Shown: positions 50,996-60,547 of the stretch, one piece after another
Position numbering within the stretch: the first letter of the stretch is position 1
Layout: each line of letters opens with the position of its first letter
DNA from: Leguminivora glycinivorella
Taxonomy: Eukaryota > Arthropoda > Insecta > Lepidoptera > Tortricidae
Length of the DNA: 64,000 bases
Assembly: GCF_023078275.1 (NCBI RefSeq)
Contig: NC_062983.1
Location: 5,387,001-5,451,000, forward strand
Direction: 5' to 3'
The notes under the pieces: model-generated
Databases searched by the model: none
Seen by the model: only the letters and a program-made list of their open reading frames with translations
What the model was told of the DNA's origin: nothing
Translations under genes and position numbers: made by a program

Positions 50996-51075
50996 ATAAC
51001 TCGTGGCCACAGACTAGCCAAGGCAAATGCGTGGCCTACGATAGAGCTAGCCCAGAAGATGCCTGTTCACACTAG
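50996..51075 (+). mobile_element. LINE tail fragment (DVAYDG type)
   Basis: CACAGACTAGCCAAGGCAAA, GTGGCCTACGATAGAG, CAGAAGATGCCTGTTCACAC. Confidence 0.55.
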
Positions 51076-51152
51076 ATTTTGCTGGTTTATGAGCTGGGAA
51101 TTAGAAAAGAATTCCACTCCTTGGCATGGACAATTGATAATCATCATTTTCT

Positions 51153-51477
51153 GAGCATTTCTTATTTTTTGCCATTTTTTTTTTATTTTGATTTTTTTAG
51201 GGAATTTTAGGTCAATTGTACTTAGAATCACGAGTACTTTCAATCTCACTGGGAGACAAAAGGTGTCCCAGAATTTCCATACATTTTTCTTACTTTCCTC
51301 TTTTGTTACCCCACACAACATGTACGGAAAATGGCAACAAAATAAGAAAAAAACGTATAGGACATTTTTTTTAACTACTAGGATTGAAAAAGCTAGTGAT
51401 TCTGAGTAGAAATAGCATAATTTAATTTTTTCAAAAATATCACGATTCATAAAAGTGGCGAAAAAACAGAAATGCTC
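51153..51477. mobile_element. GAGCATTTC MITE copy 2, 325 bp
   Basis: Same ends as 47372-47694, duplication TTCT at 51149-51152 and 51478-51481. Interior nearly identical to copy 1. Frames on both strands are palindrome artefacts. Confidence 0.88.
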
Positions 51478-51679
51478 TTCTAACCATTTGCGCGTAGCTT
51501 GAGAAATTAGGGTAAATTAGAGAGACCTTCAAGTCTGTAAAAGTTTCGGCCGGCGGAAATAGTCTGAAAATGATGATTATCAAATCCTTAAATCAGCCTT
51601 GAGAATTAAAGGAAAGTAAGTGTATTAGAAAAAAAAACTTATAGCAAATAAATGGCCGACGGGCCGAACTAGGTAATAT

Positions 51680-51938
51680 AAATAAATAAATAAATAAATA
51701 TTATAAGGACATTCTTACACAGATTGACTGAGGCCCACGGTAAGCTCAAGAAGGCTTGTGTTATAGGTACTCAGACAACGGTATATATAATATATAAATA
51801 CTTATATACATAGAAGACATCCATGACTCAGGAACAAATATCTGTGCTCATCACACAAATGAATGCCTTACCGGGATTCGAACCCGGGACCGCGGCGCAG
51901 CAGGCAGGGTCACTACCGACTGCGCCAGACCGGTCGTC
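51680..51938 (-). mobile_element. tRNA-derived SINE, full length
   Basis: Minus strand: GACGACCGGTCTGGCGCAGT (A-box region), GGTTCGAATCC (B box), full body and (ATTT)n tail. With 61136-61403 the cleanest representative. Confidence 0.93.
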
Positions 51939-52054
51939 ATATATGCGGACATTAAACGTCGATACGAACTCTACATTATCCCAAAGTTTCATTCTTAAGA
52001 ATTTGAGGAAGGTCTGGCGGTTCTGATGGGCCATTCCAGTGCATACAACAACAA

Positions 52055-52786
52055 AAAAACCGGCCAAGAGCGTGTCGGGCCACGCTCAGTGTAGGGTTCC
52101 GTAGTTTTCCGTATTTTTCTCAAAAACTACTGAACCTATCAAGTTCAAAACAATTTTCCTAGAAAGTCTTTGTAAAGTTTTACTTTTGTGATTTTTTTCA
52201 TATTTTTTAAACATATGGTTCAAAAGTTAGAGGGGGGGGGGGGGCACTTTTTTTCCTTTAGGAGCGATTATTTCCGAAAATATTAATATTATCTAAAAAC
52301 GATCTTAGTAAACCCTTATTCATTTTTAAATGCCTATCCAACAATATATCACACGTTGGGGTTGGAATGAAAAAAAATATCAGCCCCCACTTTACATGTA
52401 GGGGGGGTACCCTAATAAAACATTTTTTTCCATTTTTTGTTTTGGCACTTTGTCGGCGTGATTGATATACATATTGGTACCAAATTTCAGGTTTCTAGTG
52501 CTAACGGTTACTGAGATTATCCGCGGACGATATTATTATTTATGTAAAAACGATTACGATAATATTATTTATGTAAAAAAAAATATTGACATGTATAAAT
52601 TGAATAGTGATGTACACCATTTTAACACCAGAAATAAAAATAAATTGGCGATCCCGCGATTCCGTTTACAAAAAGTGAATAATTCATTTATGGGGAACAG
52701 CGACGGACGGACGGACGGACGGACGGACGGACAGACAGACATGGCGAAACTATAAGGGTTCCTAGTTGACTACGGAACCCTAAAAA
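52055..52786 (+). repeat. GGGTTCC family copy 4, with LINE insert
   Basis: AAACCGGCCAAGAGCGTGTC to GGAACCCTAAAAA. The copy is opened at CCGCGGACG (52529), where a LINE piece is inserted just before the (GGAC)n microsatellite. Confidence 0.88.
52530..52703 (+). mobile_element. LINE fragment inside GGGTTCC repeat
   Basis: Frame reads YKLNSDVHHFNTRNKNKLAI then PRFRLQKVNNSFMGNS. This aligns by eye with the RHKHKIAMQKFRVRKIYKSF segment of the minus-strand LINE at 60548-61720, so a short jockey-like piece. Confidence 0.6.
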
Positions 52787-53149
52787 GAAGCAAAACGCTG
52801 AGAGTCCATGGCAGAGTATATCTATCTTTTAAGGAAAACTTACAACGGCTATTTTTGTGCTTTACTGCCCGGGCGCAGCCGGGTCGGGTCATTACTGTCC
52901 AAATAAGCTTCCAGGATTAAAGAGTCACAGAGTTAAATAAATATAATAGGTGACTAAAGTAACTGATGTGTTTGTAATGAGGAAGGTAGGTAATAAATTT
53001 AGTCTGTGAGCTAGGCATTTCATTAATGGCCGTTAAGGTCTTCGCTGTCTTATTTTTACTGTCTGTTAGGCCAATTCTAACTTACAGTAGTAACATTAGG
53101 ACTTCTAAAGGATATCATTTGAATATCGTGCATTTCTCTCGTGCTTGTA

Positions 53150-53650
53150 GCAGTCTATCGCCGTGCTACAAGTACATGCTGGTGGCCGCGAGTTCGCGGC
53201 CTAATCAGGGGTGGCGCACGTTCTCACGGAACGCACGTTCGCACTTTTTATTTTTACTTTACGTTGCGAGTTTTTTTAAGGTTCATATGCGACGACCACG
53301 TGTGGAATGCTTAGTTAAATAGACATCATAAATAAAATAGGACAATCTTACACAGATCTACTATTGATTAAGTCCCACAGAAAAGTTCAATAAGGCTTGT
53401 GATGTTGGGACTTAAACAAAAATATATAAATACTGTATATACCTAGAAAGTACCCAAGACTGGAATATAAGAGTATAACATTTTATCTGAGTATTAATTC
53501 GTTTTAATCCATAGGCAACCCTATCGTCCGACGCTGCGCATGTGCGGCTCGTTTCTTAATTTGTTAGAATTTTGTACGCATTTAAAAGGCGGCATTTCGT
53601 GAACATCAAAGCAGTGGGCCTTCTGTACTTGTACTATTATATATTCTGTG
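53150..53650 (-). repeat. AGTACAGAAGG family, long form
   Basis: Inverted counterpart of 24265-24775, including the embedded SINE-tail segment (CTTACACAGATCTACTATTG, AAAAATATATAAATACTG) and the GCACAGAATATATAATAGTA terminus. Confidence 0.75.
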
Positions 53651-53976
53651 CTTGTAGGTAGTAGGTACATAGTTGAATTGAACATGACATCATTTAGATA
53701 TCGTTCTGTATCGTTTAAATTGTTCTGTATGAGTGTATGTCTCCTGTTTCAGTGTTATCAGTGACGTGCTATTAAAGGACAGTAATAATGGATAATATTG
53801 TCGAAGCAATAAATAGTGTGTAGTAGTTTAAATCGAATATCGTCAGTGTTGTATGTCGACAGAGTAACATCCCTAGTGCGCAAACAGTTCAAGTTGATAA
53901 TCAAAACCAAGTGCGGGTAGTTCGAAAAACTCGCGCGGCTGTCAGAAGGTGTTGATGTCATTTCAAGCCAGTCTTC
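53651..53976. other. Unassigned
   Basis: Nothing supportable; a 67-codon minus frame is unremarkable. Confidence 0.45.
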
Positions 53977-54055
53977 TCCGAGACCACGGGGACAACGCCG
54001 TCTCTGAAACGTTGGTCAGTTTAATATGTAGTCATACGCGATTTAGTCCCGATTT
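53977..54055 (-). repeat. CCTCCGACGTTTC repeat
   Basis: CTCCGAGACCACGGGGACAA and ACGCGATTTAGTCCCGATTT. Confidence 0.6.
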
Positions 54056-54076
54056 TAAAAATAATTATGAATAAAC

Positions 54077-54165
54077 AGTGCTCCTTAAAATAAGGGTGAA
54101 CAGGCACCTAGACGAGTTTGCTCCATCGTAGGCCACGTCTTCGCTTTGGGTATTCAAAAGGGCTT
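54077..54165 (-). mobile_element. LINE tail fragment (DVAYDG type)
   Basis: AAGGGTGAACAGGCACCT, CTCCATCGTAGGCCACGTCT; same family as 43120-43330. Confidence 0.55.
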
Positions 54166-54254
54166 ATTTCATATAACAGAGAGACAAGGCAAGTTGTGCT
54201 AGAGGGGCTGGTGTGGTCATTTCTCCAGACAAACGATGTGAACTGTGTTCTCCC

Positions 54255-54477
54255 TGGTTTTTAACCCCCGACGCAAAAACGACGGGGTGTTATAAGTTTG
54301 ACCTGTCTGTCTGTCTGTGTATGTCTGTGAGATTGTAGCTCCCGAACGGATGAACCGATTTAGATTTAGTTTTTTTTGTCTGAAAGCTGAGTTAGCCGGG
54401 AGTGTTCTTAGCCATGTTTCCTGAAAATCGGTCTACTATGTCGCGGTCGGGGGTTTTTTCAAAATTTTAATTTTTTG
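54255..54477 (-). repeat. CCCCCGAC family, intact minus copy
   Basis: TTTTTAACCCCCGACGCAAA to CAAAATTTTAATTTT, with short (CTGT)n. Confidence 0.88.
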
Positions 54478-54739
54478 AAGCTAAAGTAATGAATTCTCCA
54501 ATTTTTGGAATTTGTCCCACGCCGCCAAGTAAAAGAGAAATATGAACATCTATGAACTTCGGTGTTCGAGGTAGATCCTTTGATGCAGCTGCCAACACCG
54601 TCTTTTGTTTTGCGACAGAATAATTAATAGGTACACTGATACATTTATAATGAGCTGCAAAACTGCATGGAGAAATTATGAATGAATTCATTGATAAAGC
54701 TACCTTCATCCTTGTAACATGCACATAACTACAATGAAA
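54478..54739 (-). other. Unassigned with 85-codon frame
   Basis: The frame at 54467-54724 (minus) reads KQKTVLAAASKDLPRTPK then FIDVHISLLLGGVGQIPK. No copy elsewhere, no domain recognised, and its end runs into the neighbouring repeat. Possibly a fragment of an unknown gene. Confidence 0.25.
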
Positions 54740-54918
54740 TCCATACTAATATTATAAATGGGAAAGTGTGTGTGTCTGTTTGTTTGTCCGTCTTTCACGG
54801 CAAAACGGAGCGACGAATTGACGTGATTTTTTAAGTGGATATAGTTGAAGGGATGGAGAGTGACATAGGCTACTTTATGTCTCTTTCTGACGCGAGCGAA
54901 GTCGCGGGCAAAAGCTAG
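54740..54918 (+). mobile_element. Helitron-like element, 179 bp
   Basis: TCCATACTAATATTATAAAT ... GCGGGCAAAAGCTAG, exactly the same length as 49875-50053. Left flank A as expected; right flank C rather than T. Confidence 0.68.
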
Positions 54919-55266
54919 CAAAGAATAAAGAATACTCACATTATTACATCGCTATTGCTGCGACAATTGCGACATGTTCCGGGCCAAGCCGCGTGAACCC
55001 CTATATGCCTGAAGAGGGGCCTCCAAATTGGCTCGAAACGTGAGTACAACCGTAGATTCATTAATTATTTGAATATGTCTCACGAAAGTTTAACGTGATT
55101 CCGTATTCTTGAGATTGTCAAAGTCCTGAGAAACATTGTATAAGTGATTCGTCTTTCAAATGCAACAGTTGCGGTATCTTTGTAAGACATCAAGCATGTG
55201 TGTGGTCAGTAGCGTCGGATGCACTTAATTAAAATGCTTTTACACGGCAATCCGTTCTGTAAGTCC
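54919..55266. other. Unassigned
   Basis: Contains TTGAATATGTCTCACGAAAG (about 55070), also found near 45497, probably a LINE-tail scrap. Confidence 0.4.
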
Positions 55267-55760
55267 TATTTTTTTTACCTTTCGTAGAAGTCGATTGTGA
55301 GATTTAGGTTCAATTGGTGTGGGTGATCAAAATTTCGGTTTATTTCAACCATAGAGGAATAAGTAAATTTGTAGTGACATCTAACGACAATCATGCGTCA
55401 AATAGCGTAAATTATCAGTACTGCTACTTGTCAATAGATGTCGCGACGAACGATAAGAGTCTAATTGCTCATCAATTTTTAGTTAATATTACAATAGTAT
55501 TAATCAGTATTCTGTTTTCAATTCCTTCTGCTTGTAATAGAAGTTGTAAACTGTTCTAATATAATTTTTTGGCAGACGAGACACTTTTGACACCTAGTAT
55601 CGAGTAGTGGTACTGATAATTTACGCTACTTGACGCGTGATTGTCGCTAGATGCCACTACAAATAACCCGCATTCACTGATGGATAGAGTTACAACTCTT
55701 CCCTTATGATTTCAACCCGTCATTTGCTAAGAGTGGCACTGAATTTTGAGCTGTGGATAG
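55267..55760 (-). repeat. A-repeat, minus copy split by a MITE
   Basis: CGTAGAAGTCGATTGTGAGA and GGTTCAATTGGTGTGG before the MITE; ATTTCAACCCGTCATTTGC and AGAGTGGCACTGAATTT after it. Confidence 0.65.
55367..55664. mobile_element. MITE with 55-bp TIRs, 298 bp
   Basis: ATTTGTAGTGACATCTAACG, GACAATCATGCGTCAAATAG, CGTAAATTATCAGTAC; inverse at the right end with five or six changes. The 81-codon frame within it is incidental. Confidence 0.85.
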
Positions 55761-56035
55761 GTGAGAATGGAGGCAATAGAAAACAATCTCTGGGGCCGAA
55801 GCCCGTGGAGATATTGACAGAAGTTGTATACATATACGACTGGCTTTAGGAACTCAGTTAGCGCGTTGTAGAATTAATACAAATTTCCGCACTTGCCTAC
55901 TAGCAGACGTTTAGCGCCATCTATTACAAAATTGTGGAACGACTTTAGCAGTGACAAAGAAAACGCCAGTTTTATATACTCTGCACGCTGCCTATTTTTT
56001 TGAAGACACAGGCGTTAATTTAAAATTATGTAATA
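55761..56035. other. Unassigned
   Basis: No feature recognised. Confidence 0.5.
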
Positions 56036-56205
56036 CTAGCTTTTGCTCACGGCTTCGCTCGCGTTAAATTTGAAAATTGCGGAATGCTCCATACAACCCC
56101 CCCCCATTTTCCACCACTCCATTCCTTCAACGGACGTTGAAAAATCTAAAATCTCTACTTAATAATCACGTCAATTCGTCGCTCCGCTTTGCCGTTTGGT
56201 ATGGA
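56036..56205 (-). mobile_element. Helitron-like element, variant middle
   Basis: Ends CTAGCTTTTGCTCACGGC and GGTATGGA (plus strand) flanked by A and T. The middle differs from the 179-bp form (CATACAACCCCCCCCCATTT), a variant of the same termini. Confidence 0.6.
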
Positions 56206-57011
56206 TACTGTTTATGAACGGACAAGAGGGGGCAAAATAAAAAAAAATCTGTCTAGGTGGTCCAAGACATGCACTAACCTTCTCTCCGGGAGTCAGGAAC
56301 CGCAGGCAGGATTGGCCGGGGCCCACAATTCACCAAGGAAGCACAACCGTTCTCGCACATGCCTTATAACAGTCTGTCAGGTGTCAACAACTAGTTAGAG
56401 GGCCGCGCGGGCGGGGCGAGGCGCGAGGGGGGAGAAACATATCTTTTAAATATATATGGTTAGGTAGGTAGAATTATAGGTAGAATTTTGAACAGATACA
56501 TAATATTACGACTTGAAAACCACAAAAAACATTTATAAAGTTTACTTTAAATTAGGCAAAAACATCATTAGCCATGTTCATCTATAGATTGTCTGCACAT
56601 GACATTGAACTCAAAATTTTCTGACATTAAGTTATGAGGCATAAAGTTCATCATGTCAGTGATGGACACGACATTAAGTTAGGTTCTATGACGTCAATAC
56701 ACGTCTGACAGCGTTTTCGGTGGCCAAAGTTAAAAAAATGTTACACACATTTTTAATCGAAAATACGTAGCCACCATACACTTTTAATACCCAAAATCTA
56801 TAAATAGGAAACAATCTTTTGCCAAATTCGATAAGAGTCTAGTAGCCTATTGTTGACACTATCAGTGACCGGCGGTAAAAGCTTAAACGCTACTTAAAGG
56901 ATATTACTTCGTTTCAAATAGGTTTAGTAGTGGTCGTATAGCGGCTTTATAAGCCATCAGCTGTTGGTAGCCTGTCTCCCTCGTTAAAACGTTGTTAAAC
57001 GAAAAACATCA
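56206..57011. other. Unassigned
   Basis: A C/G-rich tract (about 56398-56435) and a 69-codon frame (56189-56398) that starts in the helitron-like end; no domain. Otherwise nothing. Confidence 0.4.
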
Positions 57012-57165
57012 GGCCCCGTAGCCGAATGGCATTTCTCCGACACCAAACGAAAGCGATACGCCGCTGGCTCTGTCGCGCCAATACGCAAGCGCGATAGAGA
57101 TAGATATCTACTAGCGCTTCGTTTCGTGAGCGTTTCGTGAGCGATTGTGCCATTCGGCTGGCCAC
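57012..57165. mobile_element. GCCGAATGGC foldback MITE copy
   Basis: GGCCCCGTAGCCGAATGGCA and TGCCATTCGGCTGGCC with GCGATAGAGATAGATATC inside; directly abuts the 119-bp MITE. Confidence 0.75.
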
Positions 57166-57169
57166 CCTG

Positions 57170-57288
57170 GGGCCCATTTCCCGAAAGGTACAAGCCTTGT
57201 ATTACAAGTGTGTTTCCATGACAACCCATACGATTTGACAGTTCGCGCACTTGTAATACAAGGCTTGTACCTTTCGAGAAACGGGCCC
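57170..57288. mobile_element. 119-bp hairpin MITE, CTG duplication
   Basis: Second copy of the 11014-11132 family, identical length, loop in the opposite orientation, CTG at 57167-57169 and 57289-57291. Confidence 0.92.
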
Positions 57289-57325
57289 CTGCTCGTACAC
57301 ATTTTAGAACATAGTTATTGCTGTA

Positions 57326-57432
57326 TCCATACTAATATTATAAATGGGAAAGTGTGTGTGTCTGTTTGTTTGTCCATCTTTCACGGCAAAACGGAGCGAC
57401 GAATTGACGTGATTTTTTAAGTTAAAAGCTAG
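57326..57432 (+). mobile_element. Helitron-like element, internally deleted
   Basis: TCCATACTAATATTATAAAT then jumps from GTGATTTTTTAAGTT to AAAAGCTAG; 107 bp. Confidence 0.6.
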
Positions 57433-57509
57433 ATTTATATAAACCACAGATATAAACGGTTTCTGAACTTGAAATAAATATCGTATACAAAGAAAAAGTG
57501 ACCAAGGCC

Positions 57510-57592
57510 TCCAAGTGTCCCGAGCTGGAATCGAACTATAGCGTCCTCCGTTTACCGGACGGATGCCTCAACCTCTCGGCCATCGGATCACG
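57510..57592 (-). mobile_element. tRNA-like sequence, SINE head or tRNA pseudogene
   Basis: Minus strand: GATGGCCGAGAGGTTGAGG (A-box-like TGGCCGAGAGG) and AGTTCGATTCCAGCTC (B-box-like), with a long variable-arm-like segment GTCCGGTAAACGGAGGAC as in class II tRNAs. The acceptor ends do not pair, and downstream sequence is AT-rich, so a SINE head or pseudogene is likelier than a working tRNA. Confidence 0.5.
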
Positions 57593-57639
57593 AGGGCAAA
57601 TGAATGATAATTTATAATATATTAACTAGAAGCAAATTT

Positions 57640-57778
57640 CATAGATTTAGTGTTAAGTTATATTGTTTCTGTAAATTTGTTTTTTTTTTTTAATATAATT
57701 TTGACGATTCGAAAGAGGTTGTAAAATCCTACTTGAATAAACGATATCTTATTTTATCTTATCTTAAAGGTCGAAAAT
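57640..57778 (+). mobile_element. Jockey-like LINE 3' tail
   Basis: CCTACTTGAATAAACGATAT and TTATCTTATCTTA match, inverted, the 3' end of the LINE at 60058 (AATCAAGTAGGATC, AAAGATAAGATAAAAT). Confidence 0.55.
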
Positions 57779-57946
57779 TTCAAGTATTATATATATGACA
57801 ATTTCCGAAGGCTCGTGGCGCCCTCTGCCGTCCCTGAGTTCTCCGTTCGTAAGGGCCAACCTTAAAATATAATACCTATTTTCTATGAAAATAATTTAAT
57901 TGGTTCTTAGAGTAGGTAGATTAGCCTTTTAACCTTAACAACGACA

Positions 57947-58077
57947 TTGGTCTAAGCGCGACAGCGGTGAGCGGCAGCCATACGTGCGAATGAAAAGTCC
58001 CATCGCTGTGTCTCGCTCCAATGTACGGCCGCCGCTCACCGCTGCCGTGCTTAGACCAATGTCGTGGCCGAGCCGTA
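57947..58077. mobile_element. Foldback MITE, second copy of 27796 family
   Basis: ACGACATTGGTCTAAGCGCG and inverse; loop GTGCGAATGAAAAGTCCCAT is in the opposite orientation to copy 1. A short repeat (CAATGAGGAGGCACACTGAC) follows at 58095. Confidence 0.8.
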
Positions 58078-58226
58078 ACAACAGCAAATAGGGATACAAT
58101 GAGGAGGCACACTGACATTTTATACCGCCCGGCGATTTTTTTTTCAAAAAAATTTTTTTCTAAATTAAAATTTTGTTAGATTTTTGGTCGCCTAACGCCG
58201 ATTCCGCGTCTATAGGGAAACCCTTA

Positions 58227-58366
58227 TAAGGTGCATTAGGGTAATTCCGAATGTCAGAAATGCTCTACTAATTCCGAAAGGGGAATCTTGATGTGATGGA
58301 AATAATGGTGGTTTTTATAAGACTTTCAAAATTAGACGACTTTCGGAATTACCCTAATGCACCTTA
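58227..58366. mobile_element. MITE with 25-bp perfect TIRs, 140 bp
   Basis: TAAGGTGCATTAGGGTAATT and its exact inverse at 58342-58366. Confidence 0.82.
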
Positions 58367-58433
58367 CATGTCTTTGGTATTTTTTATTACCCGACTACGG
58401 CAACGCAAAAGGAGGGTTATGATTTTGACCGCT

Positions 58434-58522
58434 ATGTATGTGGGTATGTGGGTATGTATGTATGTATGTATGTATGTATGTATGTATGTATGTATGTATG
58501 TATGTATGTATGTATGTATGTT
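58434..58522 (+). repeat. (GTAT)n microsatellite
   Basis: About 20 tetranucleotide units with two GTGG variants at the start. Confidence 0.95.
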
Positions 58523-59284
58523 CATCTGTTCCCTCATAACTTCTAAAGTACTAGTTAGAATTTGACAAACGATATGTCATTCGAATCGTCTTAATCGTCC
58601 GCTGGTTATAGGCTGGTTGACGTCACCGCAAACGAAACATGGCGCCCTCTAGAGGTCATAAAGTAACGAAGCAAAAAAATAAAATGAAGTTAGGATGACA
58701 TGTTGTATATCATTTGAAAGGGCTTAGTTAGCATATTTCAAATATGTACTGTTAGCTTTTATTTCCAGCATTACTTGATTACACCGGATAATTCACTAAT
58801 TTCTCGGAAAAAATTACTATTTGCAAATCCGCAAGCGCTCTGCCATAGTTCCGTGCATTATCCGACTGCGGTTACACAACAAGGCTTTTGCCAAAGGAAC
58901 TAATTTGGCTGCTTTATATAATTATTTTATTAAAGACGCAATATTTTTTCGACCTAAAGTTCAATTTCGTACAGCAAATTGTCATAATAACAACTAGACG
59001 TAGTTTGACACTGTTTTGACATTCTGACGTGTATCATAGATTGTAGGACACCTTAGACGTAGTAGATGTTACGTCATCATGGCATAATGAGTTTCCACTA
59101 CGACAATATTGTATTATTAAAAGCCAGTTAATCATCTAAAATTAATATAATTTTCATAAAGAGAGAGAAATGCGGTATCACGATACTGATTGTCAGCTAT
59201 ACCTGTCTCTTTCAGTATACGGTATGCTTCATGAGACGCAGACGCAGAGAGCGTAGACGCAGACCTAAACCTACTTAAAGACTC

Positions 59285-59530
59285 ACGCGGGCCTAAGCCG
59301 GGCGCCGAAGGCGCCCTCTAACTTAAAGTGTCGACGAACGCGGTCATGAGCCGGGCGTCTTCGGCGCCCTCTAACTTAAGATGTACTATAAACGCTCGCG
59401 GTCCTAAGCCGAGCGCCTAAGGCGCCCTCTAACTTAAAGTGTCGGGCGAAGCCCGACGCACGCGGTCCTAAGCCAGGCGCCTTCGGCGCCCTCTAACTTA
59501 AAGTGTCGGGCGAAGCCCGACGCACGCGGT
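59285..59530 (+). repeat. Tandem array of GC-rich hairpin units
   Basis: Four units start CGCGGTCCTAAGCC or similar. Each contains GGCGCCTTCGGCGCC-type hairpins and CCTCTAACTTAA; units 3 and 4 add GTCGGGCGAAGCCCGAC. Spacings about 53, 58 and 64 bp as the second hairpin grows. Confidence 0.9.
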
Positions 59531-60547
59531 GCTACTATATTCAATGTTATAATAAGTTTGTAAATTTTATAAATACTTGCAGAGATTCAGAAGATAGCCG
59601 TGGTCGTATGCCACTTGTGTACTTACTTGTGTTTATAATTGTGGCATACACACGGTTAAATCTTATTATAAAATTTACAAAATTATTATTGAGTTTATGT
59701 ATTGAAAAGAATACACAGCTGTGAATTTCATGCATGATAATTTCATAAAACAATTCTATCTTGTTTCATACTTTTTAGAGCACATTTTATAGTAGTCGGG
59801 TTTTAGTTTTTGAACTTATTTTTTATGTGGTAAAGGCCCATTCACACTGTGTCCGCTTTGCATGAAATACTATAACTAATTATGAGCCGCACTGAAGCAT
59901 ACATTATTACCATATTGCCGAGAAACTTAGTTAATAGTTAACCGCGCCCCGGAAAGAAGTAACTCATTACGCATAAGGTTACCTCAACTGATAAGTCTAA
60001 TTAATATACAATTATGCATATGTATTACTCATAGCTAACAAGGCGGGCCGATTCTTAAAGATAAGATAAAATATAAAGATAAAAATTCATTTAATCAAGT
60101 AGGATCAAATAGACCGCTTTTGCATCGTCAATATCTACATTATATCTCAAACATGCACAATTACAATACAGAATAATTATATTATATAATGAAAGATGTC
60201 AAACAGGAATTGAATTACTGAACAGGTACTAAACTAAAGCTAACTAAGAATTAAACCATGCGCGTAAAGTATTGGTATTAACCTATTGGTATTTATGTCA
60301 TTTCATAATAATAATGAGTAGAAAAATAATTAGATTTCATGCAACATCAAAATATTTACAAATTATACATACCTAGAAAATCAGCAAATTTGCATCGTCA
60401 AACAAAATATATAATACAATCAACAATTTTACTACATTTAAATTATACAATTGATTCCAAAATAATGAAGAGAAAGTTTTGATACATTAAACAGTTACTT
60501 AAACATCAAATTTAATACAAGTTATTATAATAAAATTAATCAGTAAA

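Larger units (their letters stand above)
58386..59808 (-). mobile_element. ACCCGAC microsatellite element, 1.4 kb
   Basis: ACCCGACTAC at the left and GTAGTCGGGT at the right form short inverted ends. Next to the left end lie AACGCAAAAGGAGGGTTATG and the GTAT microsatellite. The right part holds the hairpin tandem array. No coding frame. Confidence 0.65.

Noticed and set aside
51067..51450. 127-codon minus-strand frame
   Set aside because: Spans the GAGCATTTC MITE and a LINE scrap; homopolymer K/F-rich translation, not a gene.
57510..57592. Functional class II tRNA
   Set aside because: Box-like motifs and variable-arm-like stem are present, but the acceptor stem does not pair; kept as SINE head or pseudogene.
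58293..58565. 90-codon frame with periodic MYVC residues
   Set aside because: Translation of the GTAT microsatellite.
59285..59530. CRISPR-like or bacterial terminator array
   Set aside because: The hairpin-bearing units are tandem duplicates with no spacers and lie inside an insect repeat element.
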